From Methylococcaceae bacterium (GTDB taxonomy: Bacteria > Pseudomonadota > Gammaproteobacteria > Methylococcales > Methylomonadaceae), in contig SXIZ01000143.1 of NCBI GenBank assembly GCA_005779525.1, positions 1 through 13,138 on the forward strand: a DNA stretch of 13,138 nt, read 5' to 3'. The notes under the pieces are model-generated. The model was not told where the DNA came from. It saw only the letters and a list, made by a program, of their open reading frames with translations, and did no database searches. Positions within the stretch are counted from its first letter, which is position 1. Each line of letters begins with the position of its first letter. This document shows, piece after piece, positions 1 to 7,623 of this stretch. Made by a program: the position numbers and the translations under genes.

Positions 1-974
1 ATTTTCAATTACTGACTGCCCGTAATGATTTGGCTTTATTGAAGCAATTGGTCGACTTTACGATACGGACCGATTTTCCTCATTTAGGGGCACCTAGCAC
101 CGCAACCTATTTGGAATGGCTGCGGGAAATTTGTCGTTCCACGGCAGAGATGATTGTGCATTGGCAGCGAGTTGGGTTTGTGCACGGGGTGATGAATACC
201 GACAACATGTCTATCCTTGGCCTGACGATTGATTACGGTCCCTACGGCTGGCTAGAAAATTATGATCCAAAATGGACGCCAAATACCACTGATGGGGATA
301 TGCGCCGCTACTGTTATGGAAAACAACCGCAAATCGCCTATTGGAATGTGGTGCAGTTAGCGAATGCACTATTTCCTTTAATTAATGCAATTAAACCCGT
401 ACAAGCTGTCGTACAAGAATTTCATCAATACTATCTTATCGGCTGGCAAAATATGATGGCGAATAAGTTGGGCTTGGAGAGTTTTAATGGGGAGGCAGAT
501 GCGGCCTTAGTCAATGAATTATTAGAAATTTTGACTTTAGTGGAAACCGATATGACCTGGTTCTATCGCTTGCTAGCCAGTCTAGATTTACGTCAAGATT
601 TTAAGGATTTAACGCCGATTATGACAGCGTTAATGCCTTGTTACTATGTGCCAGAACAACTGGTCCAAGAATATTGGCTGCGCCTACAAGCTTGGATGCA
701 ACTGTATCAGCAACGCGTTCAGACTGCAGGAATCACTGAGCAGGCACGCTCAGAATTGATGAATCGTACGAATCCTAAGTATGTGCTGCGCAATTATCTA
801 GCTCAGCAAGCGATAGATAAAGCAGAAGCTGGCGATTTTAGTCAGATTGCGACTTTGTTGGAGGTATTACGTAAACCCTATGACGCGCAAGCAGAACATG
901 AAGTGTATGCCGCTAAGCGACCCGATTGGGCTCGTGAAAGGCCAGGTTGCTCAATGTTGTCGTGTAGTTCGTAA
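1..974 (+). CDS. selO: SelO protein adenylyltransferase (AMPylator), 3' part, cut by the left edge
   Basis: The reading frame is open from the window edge (first whole codon at base 3), so the N-terminal part lies outside. SelO is a pseudokinase-fold enzyme that transfers AMP from ATP to Ser, Thr or Tyr of target proteins and is linked to redox homeostasis. The visible part holds the catalytic core HGVMNTDNMS with Asp encoded at 201-203 and the following Asn. Ten residues after that Asp comes the metal-binding Asp of IDYGPYGW; this spacing matches Asp252/Asn253/Asp262 of the Pseudomonas enzyme. The protein ends in Cys-Ser-Ser, the bacterial counterpart of the selenocysteine-Ser-Ser tail of eukaryotic SelO, with an extra Cys five residues earlier. 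The activation-loop cysteine that pairs with the tail in E. coli appears replaced (WTPNTTD here); a Cys is encoded at 312-314 instead. The family call is very secure. Confidence 0.96.
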   Translation, partial: FQLLTARNDLALLKQLVDFTIRTDFPHLGAPSTATYLEWLREICRSTAEMIVHWQRVGFVHGVMNTDNMSILGLTIDYGPYGWLENYDPKWTPNTTDGDMRRYCYGKQPQIAYWNVVQLANALFPLINAIKPVQAVVQEFHQYYLIGWQNMMANKLGLESFNGEADAALVNELLEILTLVETDMTWFYRLLASLDLRQDFKDLTPIMTALMPCYYVPEQLVQEYWLRLQAWMQLYQQRVQTAGITEQARSELMNRTNPKYVLRNYLAQQAIDKAEAGDFSQIATLLEVLRKPYDAQAEHEVYAAKRPDWARERPGCSMLSCSS

Positions 975-1000
975 TCCTGACTGTCGTCTAAAGCATTAAA

Positions 1001-1018
1001 TATAGCCCCGTAGCTATA
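1001..1018 (+). terminator. Weak hairpin after selO
   Basis: TATAGC (1001-1006) and GCTATA (1013-1018) can form a 6-bp stem around a 6-base loop, followed by ACACTTTTC. It lies 27 bases after the selO stop. The stem is short and AT-rich and the T run has only four bases, so it may be a poor terminator or chance. Confidence 0.25.
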
Positions 1019-1124
1019 CACTTTTCTAAGTTGCGCTATTATTTGCTCTTAGGCATGTTAATAATTGCGGGCGACGGTAAATGCGCTATAGGCGGGTACC
1101 TTAACCCCTGCGGAATGAACGCTT

Positions 1125-1130
1125 GAGGAG
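1125..1130 (+). promoter_or_regulatory. Ribosome binding site that fixes the first ATPase start
   Basis: GAGGAG lies seven bases before ATG 1138. This supports 1138 over the in-frame TTG at 1123, which would lie upstream of this site and overlap it. Confidence 0.8.
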
Positions 1131-1137
1131 TGTACCG

Positions 1138-2277
1138 ATGGAAAGAGATGAGGCTATGGGTTTTATGACCAAATTGCTGAAACTGATGTTGCAGCAAGAA
1201 GGGTCGGATTTATTCATTACCACGGGATTTCCCCCGGCCATTAAAATTAAGGGCAAAATGACGCCTGCCACCAAGCAGTCACTATCGGCAAATGATGCCA
1301 AAGCCTTAACCCAATGCATTATGAATGATCGGCAGCTTAAAGAATTTGAAGCTAGCCAAGAGTGTAATTTTGCCATTGCTCCCCCAGGTATTGGACGTTT
1401 TCGTGTGAACGCGTATTTTCAACAAGGCTCGCAAGGCTTGGTGATACGGGTGATCACTTCGGAGATTCCCAATTTTGATAAATTAGGGCTGCCACCCATT
1501 TTGAAAGACGTCATCATGGCCAAAAATGGTTTGATCGTGATGGTGGGCGGAACGGGTTCAGGGAAGTCCACGTCCTTAGCGGCGATGATTGACTACCGTA
1601 ATGAAAACAGCTATGGGCATATTATTACCATCGAGGATCCGATTGAATATGTGCACGTGCATAAAAATTGTGTGGTGATGCAAAGAGAGGTGGGAGTGGA
1701 TACCAAAAGTTGGGAGGCCGCCTTGCATAACACGCTCCGGCAAGCACCGGATGTGATCGTCATCGGTGAAATCCGCAGTGCCGAAATTATGGAGTTTGGA
1801 TTGGAGTTTGCACAAACTGGGCATTTAGCGTTAGCGACCTTACACGCGAATAATGCCAATCAGGCGATTGATCGAATTTTGGGGTTTTTCTCTACTGAAA
1901 CCCAAGTGAAATTAATGCAAGATATTTCATTGAACTTACGCGCCATTATTTCGCAACGGCTAGTGAAGACGGTTGATGGACAGCGTTGTGCGGCGATTGA
2001 AATTTTGCTGAATACGCCTTTGATTCAGGACTTAATCGCGAAAGGTGATGTGCCTGGCATCAAGCCGATTATGAAAAAATCCCGCGAACTGGGAATGCAG
2101 ACTTTTGATCAGGCCTTATTTGATTTATTCAAAGCGGGTAGAATCAGTTATGACGAAGCCATTAAAAACGCCGATTCTGCCAATGAGTTACGCCTACAAA
2201 TTAAGTTGGATGAAGGAGGTAGTGGTACCGATGCTTCTGGCTTTTCCTTGGAATCCAAAACCGAAGAAGAAAGTTAA
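1138..2277 (+). CDS. pilU: Type IV pilus retraction ATPase, PilU type
   Basis: 379 residues, a cytoplasmic hexameric secretion-type ATPase that helps depolymerise type IV pili for twitching and DNA uptake, normally alongside PilT. The N-terminal PAS-like domain (about 1-115) includes GSDLFITTG at 22-30 and GRFRVNAYF at 86-94. The ATPase domain has Walker A GGTGSGKST (137-145), Asp box TIEDPIEY (164-171), Walker B DVIVIGEIR (205-213, with catalytic Glu211) and His box TGHLALATLHANN (227-239). HKNCVVMQREVGVDT, LHANNANQA and ELGMQTFDQAL read like PilU rather than PilT, and the length suits PilU (about 380). After residue 356 there is a loose acidic Gly/Ser/Glu tail. One oddity is SAEIM after the Walker B, where relatives usually have an ET pair. 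It starts at ATG 1138 with a strong ribosome binding site. A second ATPase gene follows after 63 bases on the same strand, probably in one transcript. Confidence 0.93.
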   Translation: MERDEAMGFMTKLLKLMLQQEGSDLFITTGFPPAIKIKGKMTPATKQSLSANDAKALTQCIMNDRQLKEFEASQECNFAIAPPGIGRFRVNAYFQQGSQGLVIRVITSEIPNFDKLGLPPILKDVIMAKNGLIVMVGGTGSGKSTSLAAMIDYRNENSYGHIITIEDPIEYVHVHKNCVVMQREVGVDTKSWEAALHNTLRQAPDVIVIGEIRSAEIMEFGLEFAQTGHLALATLHANNANQAIDRILGFFSTETQVKLMQDISLNLRAIISQRLVKTVDGQRCAAIEILLNTPLIQDLIAKGDVPGIKPIMKKSRELGMQTFDQALFDLFKAGRISYDEAIKNADSANELRLQIKLDEGGSGTDASGFSLESKTEEES

Positions 2278-2340
2278 GCGGGTAATGCTTAAGGGTGATG
2301 GTCTTTCTTATCCGAATTTTGACAGTGGTGGCTTAATACT

Positions 2341-3759
2341 ATGGATATCTCGCCGTATTTGAAGTTAATGCTCGAAAAAAATGCCGAGAGTTTAAGCTTA
2401 CAAGTGGGAGCTTTACCTCAACTAAAGTTAAATGGCGAACTGCGGCCCGTCGGTAAAACCGAGTTAACGGCGAACATGACCAAAGAGCTGGCGTTTGCCT
2501 TATTAGATGCAACGCAAAAGCAGCAATTGATTCAAGAGAAATGCCTGACGTTTAATTTCACTTTAGGTGATGCGCAGTTTAGCATCGCAATGAGTGTGGA
2601 AAGCCTAGGATTAGCCCTGTTGATTCAACCTCTTGCAAGTTTACCCGCAGAGGTGTTACCCCAAAATATAGCAGTGTTGGGCACAGTCCCGACTGAAACG
2701 CTCTCGTTGTGGCCGTATTTAAAAGCCATGGTCGAGATAGGCGCTTCTGATTTATTCCTCACGGTGGGATCTGCTATTAAAGCCAAAGTCTACGGACAAG
2801 TGGTGATGTTAGATCAATTTGAGCTTACCGTAGCGTTGGTGCAAACCGCCGTGTTTGATTTAATGACCGCCGAGCAAATTGCAGAGTTTCAGGCCACGAA
2901 AGATCTAGATTTTGCCATCGAACTCCCTGATGGCAGCGCGCGTTTTCGTGCCAATGCTTTTTATCAGCGTAAATGTATCGGTTTGGTGTTACGTCTGATT
3001 CCTTCGGTGATTCCAAGCGCTGCGCAATTGGGTTTACCTGAGATTTTATTAGAACTCATCATGCAAAAGCGTGGACTCTTGTTGATGGTCGGTGGCACGG
3101 GCTCAGGTAAATCTACGACACTGGCGGCGATGATTCATCATCGCAATGCCAATTCAACGGGGCATATTTTAACTATCGAAGATCCGATTGAATTTTCCCA
3201 TCCTAATCTGCAATGTATTATGAATCAGCGAGAGATCGGGGTGGATACCACGTCTTACGCGCGTGCGCTGAAGGCCAGTTTGCGCGAAGCTCCAGATGTG
3301 ATTTTAATTGGTGAAATTCGCGATAAAGAAACCATGGAAGCTGCTTTGGAGCTGGCAAATACCGGGCATTTATGTATCTCTACGTTGCATGCGAATAACG
3401 CCAATCAGGCGATGGAACGGATTGTGAACATGTTTCCGCATGTGCAGCATCATCAGTTGTTTATGGATTTGGCGGCAAATTTGCGCGCTGTGATTTCTCA
3501 GCGTTTGATTCCTGATTTACTCGGTAAACGCTGTGCGGCGATCGAGATCATGATTAATACCCCGCATATTGCCAATTTAATTCTCAAAGGTGAGTTGCAT
3601 GAGATTAAATCTGCGATGTCATCCAGTGGGAGTAAAGGTATGCAAATTTTTGACGATGCCTTGCATGCGTTATATCAAGCTGGGCGAATCAGTCTGGAGG
3701 AGGCGCTAAAAAATGCGGATTCGCGCAATGATTTGGAAGCTAAGATAAACTTTGGTTAA
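2341..3759 (+). CDS. PilU/PilT-family pilus ATPase with a duplicated N-terminal domain
   Basis: 472 residues, about 90 more than a usual PilT or PilU. Residues 123-472 form a complete retraction-type ATPase: PAS-like domain with GASDLFLTVG (134-143) and ARFRANAFYQR (200-210), Walker A GGTGSGKST (251-259), Asp box TIEDPIEF (278-285), Walker B DVILIGEIRD (319-328, Glu325) and His box TGHLCISTLHANN (341-353). Residues 1-118 are a second, diverged copy of the same N-terminal domain. SPYLKLMLEKNAESLSLQVG (4-23) lines up with WPYLKAMVEIGASDLFLTVG (124-143), and GDAQFSIAMSVESLGLALLI (76-95) with GSARFRANAFYQRKCIGLVL (198-217). The extra copy has lost the SDLF and RFR signatures. All catalytic motifs are intact, so the protein is probably active. 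The frame is closed upstream by TGA at 2320, so ATG 2341 is the first ATG. The only ribosome-site-like sequence is a weak GGTGG about ten bases upstream. It may act with or regulate the PilU upstream. Confidence 0.9.
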   Translation: MDISPYLKLMLEKNAESLSLQVGALPQLKLNGELRPVGKTELTANMTKELAFALLDATQKQQLIQEKCLTFNFTLGDAQFSIAMSVESLGLALLIQPLASLPAEVLPQNIAVLGTVPTETLSLWPYLKAMVEIGASDLFLTVGSAIKAKVYGQVVMLDQFELTVALVQTAVFDLMTAEQIAEFQATKDLDFAIELPDGSARFRANAFYQRKCIGLVLRLIPSVIPSAAQLGLPEILLELIMQKRGLLLMVGGTGSGKSTTLAAMIHHRNANSTGHILTIEDPIEFSHPNLQCIMNQREIGVDTTSYARALKASLREAPDVILIGEIRDKETMEAALELANTGHLCISTLHANNANQAMERIVNMFPHVQHHQLFMDLAANLRAVISQRLIPDLLGKRCAAIEIMINTPHIANLILKGELHEIKSAMSSSGSKGMQIFDDALHALYQAGRISLEEALKNADSRNDLEAKINFG

Positions 3760-3790
3760 GTTTGACGATACCAAAATGTATACGCTGTTA

Positions 3791-5029
3791 CTAGCGCTGT
3801 GCTAGCCAGTTTAATACTCCTAGGCCGGCGTGTTTTCCAGTAGCAAAACAGGCCGTGAGTAAATATCCACCCGTAGGCGCTTCCCAATCTAACATTTCGC
3901 CGGCGATAAAAGTGCCGGGCATCTGGGTTAACATCAAATTGGCATCTAAATTAGCAAAACTCACGCCCCCTGCGGTGCTAATCGCTTCGGCGAGCGGGCG
4001 CGTGGCATGAACCGTTATAGGTAAGGCCTTGAGCTTATTGGCTAATATGATCGGATCTGCCAATTGCTCTTTAGAGAGTATTTCATGCAGGAGGGCAATT
4101 TTAAGCCCGGAAATGCCCACACATTTTTTTAAATATTTACTGAAGGAATCCGAGCCACGCGGGCGCAGGAGATCCTTGGATATACGATCTAATTCGCGTC
4201 CTGGGACGAGATCTAGCAAAAATGTTGCAGCTCCAAAGTGATTGAGCTGCTCTCTAAGTGCTCTGGAAAAGGCATAAATTAAACTACCTTCTATGCCGTG
4301 CTGGCTGATCATCAGCTCTCCGCAGCGGCGTTCAGTGACGCCTTGGGCGTTAGTAAAACTGATGGCAACTGATTTCAACGGCGTTCCTGCATATTGCTCA
4401 CGTATATAGCTACTCCAGGCTACTTCAAACCCACAATTAGCACTTTGTAACGGCGTTATTTGGATGTCTTGGGCTGCAAGCCAAGGGACCCACGCCGCGT
4501 CCGAGCCTAATTGTGGCCAGCTGGCTCCTCCCAGAGCGAGTAGGGTTGCAGAGGGATGCACGCGTATTTCGGCGTTAGCATTTTGCAAGCGTAATGCCCC
4601 ATCACTATCCCAACCTAGCCAACGATGGCGCACATGGATGCGCACTCCCGTGCGACGCAGGCGTTGTAACCAGACGCGCAGTAGCGGTGCGGCTTTCATT
4701 TGCGTGGGAAAAACACGGCCGGAGCTGCCAATAAAGGTTTCGATACCTAGTTCATGCACCCAGGCGCGTAAAACTTCTGGGGGAAATTGGTTCAGTATGG
4801 TTTGTAAGTGAGCTTGCTGTGATCCGTATCGGCTGCAAAATTTGGCATAATCCTCGCTATGCGTGATATTCAGGCCGCCGATGCCCGCCAATAAGAGTTT
4901 GCGGCCCAGTGAGGGCATGGCGTCGTAAAGGTCAACCTGCACACCCGCAAGACTGAGCACTTCAGCGGCCATCAGTCCGGAGGGGCCGCCACCGATAATG
5001 GCCACTTGCGGGGGGGATAGGTTTGGCAT
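3791..5029 (-). CDS. FAD-dependent oxidoreductase, HI0933/TIGR03862-type flavoprotein
   Basis: 412 residues. The N-terminal Rossmann FAD-binding motif is VAIIGGGPSGLMAAE (9-23), followed by a DLYDA strand end. Next comes GRKLLLAGIGGLNITHSE (42-59), the signature of the HI0933-like (YhiN/BaiN-related) flavoproteins. The C-terminal part has TAGGVSF, GTFIAGEMLDWEAPTGGY and a final ATGKHAG segment that closes the FAD site. The TIGR03862 subgroup seems the best fit. Its physiological substrate is not established. There is no signal peptide or membrane segment, so it should be cytosolic. It is the last gene of a minus-strand run, 20 bases after the second glycosyltransferase; no clear ribosome binding site is visible. 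It converges with the ATPase gene ending at 3759. Codons 5-7 contain a run of seven C on the coding strand (5010-5016). Confidence 0.88.
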   Translation of the reverse strand: MPNLSPPQVAIIGGGPSGLMAAEVLSLAGVQVDLYDAMPSLGRKLLLAGIGGLNITHSEDYAKFCSRYGSQQAHLQTILNQFPPEVLRAWVHELGIETFIGSSGRVFPTQMKAAPLLRVWLQRLRRTGVRIHVRHRWLGWDSDGALRLQNANAEIRVHPSATLLALGGASWPQLGSDAAWVPWLAAQDIQITPLQSANCGFEVAWSSYIREQYAGTPLKSVAISFTNAQGVTERRCGELMISQHGIEGSLIYAFSRALREQLNHFGAATFLLDLVPGRELDRISKDLLRPRGSDSFSKYLKKCVGISGLKIALLHEILSKEQLADPIILANKLKALPITVHATRPLAEAISTAGGVSFANLDANLMLTQMPGTFIAGEMLDWEAPTGGYLLTACFATGKHAGLGVLNWLAQR

Positions 5030-5049
5030 GCAGTTCGCTTAATGCTTGC

Positions 5050-6468
5050 TCATTTAATAAAATAATTCAAAATCTTAGGCAAGATCGCGAGAATGGAATT
5101 TAAACTGGTTTTTGGGCGGCGACAAAAATTTTCATCATTCACAAAAATAGTTTCGTTACCTAGCCAAGACAGCGGAATAATGGGATGGTAGTCCGATTGA
5201 ATGACTAAGTCGAATTGCCCGCGTAATTTAAAATAATGCCAATAGCGCAGCAATCTGAATTTAGGCACAGAGATGGTGCGAGCTCCGGGAATTTGGGCGC
5301 TAGGATAATGTTGTAATTCCTTGGGTGGACTTAAATAATACACCTCTAAATCTGGGCGATGTCTTAAGGCTTTGACGAGTGGCGCCTGCATCTTGGTTGC
5401 TTGTGTGTTGACAGTGCAGGGCAAGAGGATGCGTTTGATATTAGGTTCGCTAAAAACGCTGTCCATGAAGGCCGATGTCTTGGTGACACCCGTCAATTGG
5501 ATGTCCTTTTTCCCCATAACCGTGTTTTGAAAATCTTCGATAGCATCTAGATGCAATTGGGCCAAATCTTGTTTGCCAAGTAAGGCATAGTACAGGGCTT
5601 TTTTGGCGATCCATTTACAGGTATTACGAACTTCTTGTGCGGGATTATGCGCGTGTTTTTGCAACAAGTATAAAATGTTGCGATTGTCATAATATAAAAT
5701 CCAACTCGGAATTTTTGCGGCTGCGGACAGATGCCAGATCAGTGAGCGCGCTGAAACCAACACGCGGTGCCCCATTTTGTTAATGCGTAAGCACCATTCA
5801 ACATCGTCAAAATGAATAAAGAAGTCTAGCCACAGTCCCGCTTGTTTGGCGATGGGTGCGCGAATAAGCAAAGAGGCCGCGGCAACATAGTCGACATCCA
5901 TATTTGGTTGGCAATGTATCAGTAACTTGGTGAGGTCGGCATCCGAGACCAGTAGTTCTGCGATGGATTTTTGGCGCCAGCCTGGAACCTGTTCAAAATG
6001 GCGATTAAGGCCTAAGGTTCCGCGGCTGAGATCGACAAAAGCCCCCATTTCATTAATTTGCCAGGGGTAATCCAATTGCAGCATCGTAGAGCCTGCAACT
6101 GCCGCATCTGGGGTATTGTCTAAAGTGTTGACCAATTCAACCAGGGCATTTTTATGTACGACCACATCGTTATCGAGTAGCCACAAATATTCATAGGTAT
6201 GCTCCGGTTGGGCGTAGGCCCAGGCTAGACCGGTATTAAATCCCCCGGTGCCACCTAAATTTTCAGTGTTCGCCAGGATTTTAATCTGTGGAAATTGAGA
6301 TTCTAAAGCGCTCACTGTGCCATCAGTGCTGGCGTTATCTATGACTAACACATCCAGCAGTTCGGTGGGATAGTTGATATTGCTGAGTGATTTCAATAAA
6401 TCAATAACATAATCTTTTTTATTCCAGGTCACAATGATCACTAGAATTTTCGCTGTGGGTGTGCTCAT
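5050..6468 (-). CDS. Family 2 glycosyltransferase with an additional C-terminal domain
   Basis: 472 residues. The N-terminal half is a GT-A, family 2 glycosyltransferase that uses a nucleotide sugar and a divalent metal. It has VIIVTWNKKDY (10-20), VIDNASTDGT (42-51), NLGGTGGFNTGLAWA (70-84), the metal-binding DND (99-101) in WLLDNDVVV, HFDDVEWCLR (219-228) with the likely catalytic acidic residues, and WHLSA (245-249). This pattern is closest to rhamnosyl- or galactofuranosyltransferase-like members, but the sugar cannot be told. About residues 344-472 are not part of the GT2 fold. They begin IKRILLPCTVNTQA and contain FDLVIQSDYHP, which suggests a Rossmann-like domain. There is no obvious membrane segment. 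The start ATG lies 3 bases after the stop of the upstream glycosyltransferase (TAACTCATG on the coding strand) and has no ribosome binding site of its own, so translation is likely coupled. Confidence 0.9.
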   Translation of the reverse strand: MSTPTAKILVIIVTWNKKDYVIDLLKSLSNINYPTELLDVLVIDNASTDGTVSALESQFPQIKILANTENLGGTGGFNTGLAWAYAQPEHTYEYLWLLDNDVVVHKNALVELVNTLDNTPDAAVAGSTMLQLDYPWQINEMGAFVDLSRGTLGLNRHFEQVPGWRQKSIAELLVSDADLTKLLIHCQPNMDVDYVAAASLLIRAPIAKQAGLWLDFFIHFDDVEWCLRINKMGHRVLVSARSLIWHLSAAAKIPSWILYYDNRNILYLLQKHAHNPAQEVRNTCKWIAKKALYYALLGKQDLAQLHLDAIEDFQNTVMGKKDIQLTGVTKTSAFMDSVFSEPNIKRILLPCTVNTQATKMQAPLVKALRHRPDLEVYYLSPPKELQHYPSAQIPGARTISVPKFRLLRYWHYFKLRGQFDLVIQSDYHPIIPLSWLGNETIFVNDENFCRRPKTSLNSILAILPKILNYFIK

Positions 6469-6471
6469 GAG

Positions 6472-7362
6472 TTAAGTGCGTTTAAAAAATTGATGAATAA
6501 TACTGTTTTGTTTCCAAAATGGGGTAAAAATTTTGCGTAATTCTGGGGATAGCGGGGATTTTTTTACGGGTTCGCCTAAGCCAGCTAAGGCGGCTTTGAA
6601 ATAAGCGGGTAATTGACCAAAACTACAAGCACGCACCAATCCAATCAAAAGGCGCGAAATAATCATATAGAAGGCTTGCATACCAGTGTAATACTGACGA
6701 ATGAGCCAGAGCGTGTTGCGTGTAGGAAAAAAAATCCTGCGCCAATTCGGCCTTTGATTCGGCGTGCCTCGATGTGTGACCACGCAATTGGGGTCATATA
6801 TAATAGTATAACCCAGTTGACGAACCTTAAAACTTACATCGATTTCGTTTTGATACAGGAAAAAAATCTCAGGATACCAGTCGATCAGTTCAAAAATATC
6901 GCGGCGGATAATAAAACCACAGCCAATAAAAAATGGGGATGTCCCTAATGCTTTGGTTTTAGGTAGATGCCAGCTCCACTGCTGTTCACCATCGGGCGTT
7001 TCAATATGACAAGCGGTAATACCAATATTGGGGGTGTTGTCCATACGTTGAATGGCCAGATCTATCCCTGTTAGCGTATTTGGGCAGGAATCATCATCCA
7101 AAACCAAAATATATTGCCCGCGGGTTTGTCGAAACCCTTCGCTGTAGCCCGCTATTCCGGAATTGTCAGGCAAAAGCACGCTATTGATATTGGCTTGTTG
7201 TTCTAAAAAATCAGCAGTACCGTCCGATGAGCCGTTGTCAATGGCGATAATTTCTATATCAGAACGGTTTTGGCAGAGCTGTTGTAATTGTTGGGTGGTG
7301 AGCGTCGATTCTGCAAGGCGATTAAAGTTAAGATATACAATGCTAAGTTTTATGTCAGGCAT
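6472..7362 (-). CDS. Family 2 glycosyltransferase
   Basis: 296 residues from the chosen ATG. GT-A fold motifs: LSIVYLNFNR (6-15), IAIDNGSSDGT (39-49), LPDNSGIAGYSEGF (64-77), the metal site DDD (89-91) in LVLDDDSCP, GCGFIIRR (147-154) and FLYQNEIDVSFKVRQLGY (168-185), which carries the acidic catalytic region. It probably adds a sugar to a lipopolysaccharide or other surface glycan; donor and acceptor are unknown. The C-terminal part (about 219-270) has hydrophobic or amphipathic helices that may sit on the membrane. The frame extends upstream to an ATG at 7437 and a TTG at 7458, but that sequence (MLPYYCNS...) has no family resemblance, while MPDIKLSIVYLNFNR is where the family normally begins. 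No ribosome binding site is clear at either. It is the first gene of the minus-strand operon. Confidence 0.9.
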   Translation of the reverse strand: MPDIKLSIVYLNFNRLAESTLTTQQLQQLCQNRSDIEIIAIDNGSSDGTADFLEQQANINSVLLPDNSGIAGYSEGFRQTRGQYILVLDDDSCPNTLTGIDLAIQRMDNTPNIGITACHIETPDGEQQWSWHLPKTKALGTSPFFIGCGFIIRRDIFELIDWYPEIFFLYQNEIDVSFKVRQLGYTIIYDPNCVVTHRGTPNQRPNWRRIFFPTRNTLWLIRQYYTGMQAFYMIISRLLIGLVRACSFGQLPAYFKAALAGLGEPVKKSPLSPELRKIFTPFWKQNSIIHQFFKRT

Positions 7363-7515
7363 GAAGGCGATCTGATGGCAAGAGAAAAGACTGTTGTGTG
7401 TGGGTATGGAATAACTGTTGCAATAATATGGTAACATAATCAAAACATTAAACAGCAATGATTTGTTAGAGTTTAAATGTGTAGCTGGGCAGTTAGCTTA
7501 AGTAAAATCATGAGT

Positions 7516-7526
7516 TATGTTAAAAT
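7516..7526 (+). promoter_or_regulatory. Candidate extended -10 promoter for the leader/lipoprotein unit
   Basis: TATGTTAAAAT contains a TG dinucleotide (7518-7519), one base, then TAAAAT (7521-7526), an extended -10 pattern. The -35 position 17 bases upstream (TTAAGT, 7498-7503) is poor, which extended -10 promoters tolerate. Transcription would start near 7533, about 25 bases before the leader ORF. Confidence 0.4.
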
Positions 7527-7547
7527 GGCAGGGAGATCTAAATTCTT

Positions 7548-7555
7548 AGGAAGGA
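7548..7555 (+). promoter_or_regulatory. Strong Shine-Dalgarno sequence for the leader ORF
   Basis: AGGAAGGA ends three bases before ATG 7559. It is the best ribosome binding site in this intergenic region and serves a 19-codon frame rather than the lipoprotein ORF itself. Confidence 0.55.
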
Positions 7556-7558
7556 TAA

Positions 7559-7618
7559 ATGCTTGCTAGCTTGCGTCATTATAATTGCAACGTATTGTTT
7601 TTTTATATTTTATGCTGA
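7559..7618 (+). CDS. Possible 19-residue leader peptide before the lipoprotein gene
   Basis: ATG 7559 opens a 19-codon frame (MLASLRHYNCNVLFFYILC) closed by TGA at 7616-7618. It has a strong Shine-Dalgarno sequence, and its stop lies five bases before ATG 7624 of the lipoprotein gene, overlapping the GAGG that would serve that start. Ribosomes ending here could re-initiate on the lipoprotein, which would couple the two. The peptide has no run of a single amino acid that would suggest amino-acid-starvation attenuation; its second half is hydrophobic. It could be a chance frame, since no homology can be claimed at this length. Confidence 0.4.
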   Translation: MLASLRHYNCNVLFFYILC

Positions 7619-7623
7619 GGTTT

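Noticed and set aside
1031..1065. TTGCGC and TTAATAAT as a promoter for the pilus ATPase genes
   Set aside because: The -35 to -10 spacing is wrong for every pairing I tried, so only an AT-rich patch remains.
3791..3805. CTAGC/GCTAG hairpin at the end of the flavoprotein gene as a terminator between convergent genes
   Set aside because: Only five base pairs, lying inside the coding end, with no T run on either strand.
4464..4811. 115-codon open frame on the plus strand opposite the flavoprotein gene
   Set aside because: It is antisense to a well-supported gene, with an Arg/Ser/Pro-rich shadow composition and no ribosome binding site.
5010..5016. Run of seven G (C on the coding strand) near the start of the flavoprotein gene, a possible phase-variation tract
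   Set aside because: Seven is short for a slippage switch, the frame is intact, and the codons (Ser-Pro-Pro) are ordinary.
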